NCBI GenBank assembly: GCA_007570785.1
Contig: ML664163.1
Span: 310,001-374,000, forward strand
Length of the DNA stretch: 64,000 bases
Reading direction: 5' to 3'
Source: Antilocapra americana
Taxonomy: Eukaryota > Chordata > Mammalia > Artiodactyla > Antilocapridae
The translations under genes and the position numbers were made by a program. The number at the start of each line of letters is the position of its first letter. Positions within the stretch are counted from its first letter, which is position 1. The notes under the pieces were generated by a model, which saw only the letters and a program-made list of their open reading frames with translations, did no database searches and had not been told where the DNA came from. This document shows positions 59,026 through 64,000 of the stretch, piece by piece.

Positions 59026-59515
59026 ATGTGTGGATTTATTCCTGGGCTTCTGTCCTGTTCCATTGATCTGTATTTCCGTTTTGAGTCCAGTACCATACTG
59101 TTTTGATGACTATAGCTTTGTAGTATAGTCTGAAATCAGAGAATCTGATTCCTCCAGCTCTGTTCTTTTTTTTCTCAAGATTTTTTTGGCTATCCAGGCT
59201 CTTTTGTATTTCCATAGATATTTTAAAATGACTTGTTCTAGTTCCATGAAAAATACCATTGGTAATTTGATAGGGATTGCATTGAATCTACAGATCACCT
59301 TGGGTATTATGGTTATTTTAACAATGTGGATTCTTCCAGTCCAAGAACACAGTATATCTTTCCATTTGTTTGTGTTGTCTTTGGTTTCTTTCATTAGTGT
59401 CTTATAGTTTTCTGGGTATAGGTCTTTTGCCTGTTTGGTAGATTTATTCCTATGTATTTCATTATTTTTGATGCAGTAGTAAATGGGATTGTTTCCTTAA
59501 TTTTACCTCAGTATA
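59026..59515 (-). mobile_element. L1 ORF2 C-terminal segment, out of order
   Basis: The minus-strand frame at 59110-59394 reads '[20 protein letters not shown]', '[20 protein letters not shown]' and '[20 protein letters not shown]', the ORF2p C-terminal region. The sequences on both sides belong to more 5' parts of ORF2, so this piece breaks colinearity. It is probably a second L1 copy inserted into the first. Confidence 0.85.
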
Positions 59516-60568
59516 TTTAAAATTGCCCTTTTGATTTCCTCTCTGAGTCATTGGTTTTTCAGTAGTCTGATGTTTAATTTCCACATAATTGTGAATTTTC
59601 CAGCTTTGCTCCTCTTGTTGATTTTAGTTTTATACCATTATGATCAGAAAAGATACTTGATACAATTTAGTCCTTGTAAATTTGTTAAGACTTGTTTTGT
59701 GACCTAATATATGATCTGTCCTGGAAAATATTCCATGTGCATTTAAGAAGAATGTGAATTTTATTGCTTTTGGATGAAATATTGTATTTTCTAATGTTGG
59801 GTCCATTTCATACTTAATGTATTTAATGTCCATTTTTCCTTATAATTTTCTCTCTGGATGGTTTATCCATTGTTAAAAGAAGGGTATTGCAGTCCCCTAC
59901 TATTATTGCATTGTTCTCTACTTCTACCTTTAGGTCTGTTAATATTGGCTTAATATATTTAGGTGTTCTGATGTTGAGTGTATGTATTTACATGATGTTA
60001 GTAGCCTCTTGGTGAATCAGCTTCTTTATCAATAAGTAATAATCTCTTCTCCAACATACTTAAAGTATGTTTTGGATATAGCCACCCACTCTCTTGATTT
60101 TAGTTTGTATGGTACTTTTTTTCTATTCTTTCACTTTGATCCTATGTATATTCTTAAAAGCGATGTGAGTCTTTGATAGACAGCATATAGTTGGGTCTTT
60201 GTTTTTATCTATTCAGTCACTTTACATCTTTTGATTAGATAATGTAATCCATTTATATTTAAAATAATTATTGATAGATAAGGCTCACTATTGGCATTTT
60301 ATCAGTTATTTTCTGGCTTTTTGGTAGTTTGTTTCTTTCTTTCTCTCTTGGTCTCTTCCTTTGTGATATGATAATTTCCTGTAGTGCTATGCTTTGATTC
60401 CCTTCTCTTTCTCTTTTGTACATCTGCTATAGATTTCTGCTTTGTGGTTATGAAACTATAAGTATAAAACATATTATAGTTATAACAGTCTATTTTAAAT
60501 TTACAACAACTTAATTTCAGTCACATAGAAAAACCTTCTTATTTATCCCCCCTAAAAGCATTTTATGT
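59516..60568 (-). mobile_element. Old L1, 5' part of ORF2 and upstream region
   Basis: 'gaaaagatacttgatacaat', 'cctggaaaatattccatgtg', 'ccctactattattgcattgt', 'cagcatatagttgggtcttt' and 'taatccatttatatttaaaa' continue the antisense L1. Interrupted on the right by a BovB fragment. Confidence 0.82.
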
Positions 60569-61044
60569 TCTTTACTTTACAAACAAAGGTCCATCTAGTC
60601 AAAGCTATGGTTTTTCAAGTAGTCATGTATGGATGTGAGAGTTAGACTATAAAGAAAGCTGAGCGCTGAAGATTTGATGCTTTTGAATGGTGGTGTTGGA
60701 GAAGACTTTTGAGAGTTCCTTGGACTGCAAGGAGATCCAACCAGTCCATCCTAAAGGAAATCAGTCCTAAATATTCATTGACAGAATTGATACTGAAACT
60801 AAAACTCCAATACTTTGGCCACCTGATGCAAAGAATTGACTCCTTGGAAAAGACCCTGATGCTGGGAACGATTGAAGGCGGGAGGAGAAGGGGACGACAG
60901 AAGATGAGACAGTTGGATGGCATCACCGACTCAATGGACATGAATTTGAGTAAGCTCCAGGAGTTGGTGATGGACAGGGAGGCCTGGCGTGCTGCAGTCC
61001 ATGGGGTCACAGAGTCGGACATGACTGAGTGACTGAACTGACTG
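60569..61044 (+). mobile_element. BovB LINE, 3' terminal segment, nested in L1
   Basis: 'tttactttacaaacaaaggt' to 'gactgagtgactgaactgac'. The frame at 60709-61032 reads '[17 protein letters not shown]', '[19 protein letters not shown]' and '[14 protein letters not shown]' and remains open to near the 3' end. Sense to MORC1. Confidence 0.95.
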
Positions 61045-61680
61045 ATTTCACAATTTACATATTTTAATATTGTGTTCATTAAGAAATTATTGTAGCTATG
61101 GTTGTTTTTTAAACTTGTCTTTTAACCTTCATATTAATACTAGAATTAAGTGACTTACATACAATCATTACAGAATTAGAATATTATGAATTTGACTATA
61201 CTTACCCTTACCAGTGAGTTTTGTATTTTCACATTTTTAAGTTACTAGTTTCCTTTCATTTCAGCTTGAAGAATTTCCTGTAGCATTTCTTGTAAGGCAG
61301 ATCTACTAATGAAGTCCCTCAATTTTGTTTGTTTTGGATATTCTTTATCTCTACCTCATTTCTGAAGGACAGCTTCAATATTGGTAATATATTCTTGGTT
61401 GGCAGGTTTTTGTTTCTCCTTTTGGCGCTTTGACTATATCATACCACTCTCTCCTCATCTATAAGGTTTCTGCTGAAAATCCACTGACATTCTTTTGGGG
61501 TTATTTTTTGTATGGGAGAAAACTTTTCCCCCTCAGGATAGTTGTATAAATCTCTGTAGACTGAGTAACACATGAAAAGAAAAATTTGTGATGTTTCCTC
61601 CCATGGCCATTTCTTAGCCACCTTACCCACTTGCTGAAGCATCTGCATAGTCTTCAGGGTTCATTCAATGGAAATTTGTT
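61045..61680 (-). mobile_element. Old L1, further 5' part
   Basis: 'tttcctgtagcatttcttgt', 'aaggcagatctactaatgaa', 'tctacctcatttctgaagga', 'cattcttttggggttatttt' and 'gccaccttacccacttgctg' match old L1-associated antisense sequence and resume after the BovB insertion. Confidence 0.72.
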
Positions 61681-62439
61681 TTATTAACACATTAGACATT
61701 GTGCATATTGGCATAGCTTCTGTCTGATGGCAAAAAGTCACAATTGCATTGGCACTTAGGGAAAACTATTTCTGATTCCCAGATTTCATATAGCTGGTTG
61801 TTTCTTCTGTCCTAATACTGGCTTCAAATGGCATATCTTCTGTCAGTCCTGGTCATTAAATGTTGGGATACTGAGTGTTCTCATGCCTTTGATAGCCAGT
61901 AATTCTTTAGAATTATTCACTGTTATAAGTAAACATGAAGCTCTGAGTGTCAGCTAGTGAAAACAAGATCCTAAACACAGTCATTATCTTTAAGAATTTC
62001 ACTTTTTAGAGGGAAAATAGGCATAAAGTGAGCTGAAATATAATGTGTAAGTGTTGTAAGAGTGATATGATCACCGAGCAGGGATCAGCCACTCTTGAGA
62101 GGCATGTGCTTGTGTTTTTAACATCCTAGTAGTTTTCCTGCTTTTCAGATGTTTATATTGGGCTTCACAGTTGATACTTGTTTTATAAGTTTTCTGGGTT
62201 GTGTTAGTTGTGATTAGTTAATATTTTCAGGGAGAGACATTGTTTCACTTTGATTTTATCCCGAAGAACACATTAAGGAGCTATTTTGTTAAGTATGGCA
62301 GCAAAACTTTTTGTGGATTTTTTAGGTACAGGGTGCAGTACCTAATAAACACAGATCCTTTTTTGAGAAGGTGAGGTGTTCTTGGGGAAGTAACATTTAA
62401 AGAGAGAACAAGTATGAGACAGCAGCAACTTAAGTTTCT

Positions 62440-62605
62440 GCACAGCACTATAATTTTTAATGCACCTTCATATTTATTCCTAGTGACAACCATGTAAGGC
62501 AAGGTAAAGTAGACACTCGTTTTATGGGTAAGAAACTTTACTGGCTTCCCACAATTATACAATAAGTGGGTAGAGACAGCACTCAAGGCCAGCTGACTTT
62601 ACAGC
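62440..62605. repeat. MIR-like ancient SINE fragment
   Basis: 'caaccatgtaaggcaaggta' followed by 'tgggtaagaaactttactgg' and 'agtgggtagagacagcactc' follow the MIR core pattern. Confidence 0.6.
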
Positions 62606-63407
62606 TCTTTCTACCTTAACATAGCAAGAATTGAGGAGTTCTTGTGGAGATCAGAGAACAAGATCTCAAGAGTCCTGTGCGGACACCAAAGAGTCTGTCA
62701 GGTTCTGGTGTACGTGAAAGAGTAAAGTCTAGGCTGGGCCAAAACCACATGCTGAGCAAAAAGCAGAAAACTAAACGTCTGAGCTGAGAAAAGCCAAGGA
62801 AGCAGAATACAAAGGGAAATTTAGGCAGGAACTAGTAGAGTTCTTGCAAAGCATCTTTTCTTAAAGGCATATAACATTCTGAACCTAAATTTTAACAGGT
62901 ATAAGAAAGTGTAAAGGTGTTTGTTGGTGTTTTGCTTGGATTACTTGGTCATATATTAAGGTTGATATAAGGCTGGCCCTATTTTATATATTTTATTTCC
63001 AAGGTATATATTTTAGAACCTTATGTTTTGAACCCTGTACTTTGATGAAATATTCTGTGTCTTCCACATTTCAAGTGCTCAGTAGCTACATGTGGCCAGT
63101 TGATTACCATATTGGACAGATGTTAAATTTGGATTCTTTTTCATAAAAGTATTTTTAAAGTAATAAATGCACATGTAAAAATACTCAAGTGTTCAGAAAG
63201 TAAAAAGTGAACATTAAAAGTACCTTTCCCTGCCTTCCTCTCTATCTCTGTCCTTTTTCCAGTGGTATCCACTATTAAAACTTTCTTTTGTATCCTTTTA
63301 GGAAAAGAAAAGCATGGCTATCAGTATTTTATATGTATACTCTTTTTTTTACATTACAAAAGTTGATTATACTAGATTTGCTGTTTTACATCTTTTAAAA
63401 AATTACC

Positions 63408-63545
63408 ATTAAACTTAATAATAATTAAATTTTAGTTAATTTAATAATTAAATTAATTAAAATTTAATAAATTTTAAAATTAATTTAATAACAATTAAAT
63501 TTTAATTAATTTAATAATAATTAAATTTTAATTATTATTAAACCT
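63408..63545. repeat. AT-only imperfect tandem/palindromic repeat
   Basis: About 135 bases made almost only of A and T, with recurrent 'taattaaattttaatt' and 'aatttaataataattaaatt' units in both orientations. It can fold on itself. Confidence 0.92.
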
Positions 63546-63640
63546 CTGTGTTGGAGGTCTTGACACAATAATATACTTAGCTCTAACTTTGTATTTTAAA
63601 GGTTGCCTAGTGTCCCCTTGTTTTAAAATGGGATTTATCA

Positions 63641-63815
63641 GTTCCCTGAGAATCCACCTGCCAATGCAGGAGCCATGAGTTTGATCCCTGGTCAAAAAGG
63701 TCCCCTGGAGAAGGAAATGGCAACCCACTCCAGTATTCTTGCCTGGGAAGTCCCATGGACAGAGAAGCGTGGCAGGCTACATAAAAGAGTCGGGTACAAC
63801 TTAGTGACTTAACAA
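63641..63815 (+). mobile_element. Bov-tA SINE, 5'-shortened head
   Basis: 'gttccctgagaatccacctg', 'tttgatccctggtcaaaaag', 'ggaaatggcaacccactcca' and 'cgggtacaacttagtgactt'. The head resembles the CHR type and the body is Bov-tA. Confidence 0.9.
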
Positions 63816-64000
63816 TTCTAGGCTTTTATTTTGTTTCCAGGGGTTTTTCATTTTGTTTTCCTATTCAGACAGCACTCATATATATGGCCATTGTGCTGTA
63901 TGTTTTGTAGGGAAGATTCCTAACAGTTCTATTGCTGGATCACTGGATAAGAATACAGCCTCTTAAGGAGGATGCCTGAAAGACCTCCATGACAAGTGCT

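Larger units (their letters stand above)
45112..64000. other. MORC1 intron (at least 18.9 kb, open at the right edge)
   Basis: Starts 'gtgagtattc'. Besides the itemised repeats I recognise nothing in 45112-45480, 45660-45866, 46107-46460, 46625-46930, 47200-48390, 49890-51700, 52370-53620 (see the separate entry for 52983-53600), 55192-55860 and 61680-63400. No MORC1 exon in the right phase was found, so the next exon probably lies beyond the window. Confidence 0.7.

Overview
This is mammalian nuclear DNA from a ruminant, most likely a bovid. The evidence is the dense set of ruminant-specific retroposons: BovB (RTE-type) LINEs, Bov-tA/Bov-A2 SINEs with the usual 'cttccctggtggctcag' head, cetartiodactyl CHR-type tRNA-derived SINEs, and young ruminant L1 3' ends. 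There are also older mammalian repeats (MIR, LINE2, MER5-like DNA transposons, old L1). Nothing here is bacterial, viral or plasmid-like.

The only gene I can support is a middle section of MORC1, on the + strand. Eight coding exons lie at 2263-2422, 4199-4304, 24344-24469, 34824-34903, 37070-37143, 39278-39342, 42627-42770 and 44957-45111. All have AG/GT borders, and the reading frame passes through all seven junctions without a stop. Together they encode about 303 residues, closely matching my recollection of human MORC1 from about residue 142 to 445. That covers the second half of the GHKL-ATPase module (the S5-like transducer domain) and the coiled-coil inserted in it. The first exons (ATP-binding motifs) lie upstream of the window. 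The CW zinc finger and C-terminal coiled coil lie downstream. MORC1 is known as a germ-cell nuclear ATPase needed for transposon silencing in mouse male germ cells.

Layout: 1-2262 is an upstream intron with a BovB fragment and a dimeric SINE. 4305-24343 is a 20-kb intron packed with SINEs, two ruminant L1 3' ends, older L1 pieces and two rearranged BovB copies. 24470-34823 is a quieter intron with old repeats, a TA microsatellite and several SINEs. 34904-44956 holds short introns with two sense BovB reverse-transcriptase fragments, SINEs and a LINE2. 45112-64000 is the start of another large intron with BovB copies, SINEs and a long antisense old L1 (about 56.5-61.7 kb).

The most informative structures are retrotransposon architectures. 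Two BovB copies are 5'-inverted, as expected from twin priming, and are bounded by short direct repeats. One of them carries a second BovB 3' fragment nested inside it with its own target-site duplication. A third copy joins the endonuclease region directly to the reverse-transcriptase C-terminus. I saw no evidence of a new biological system. Repeat family names come from sequence recognition without a database search.
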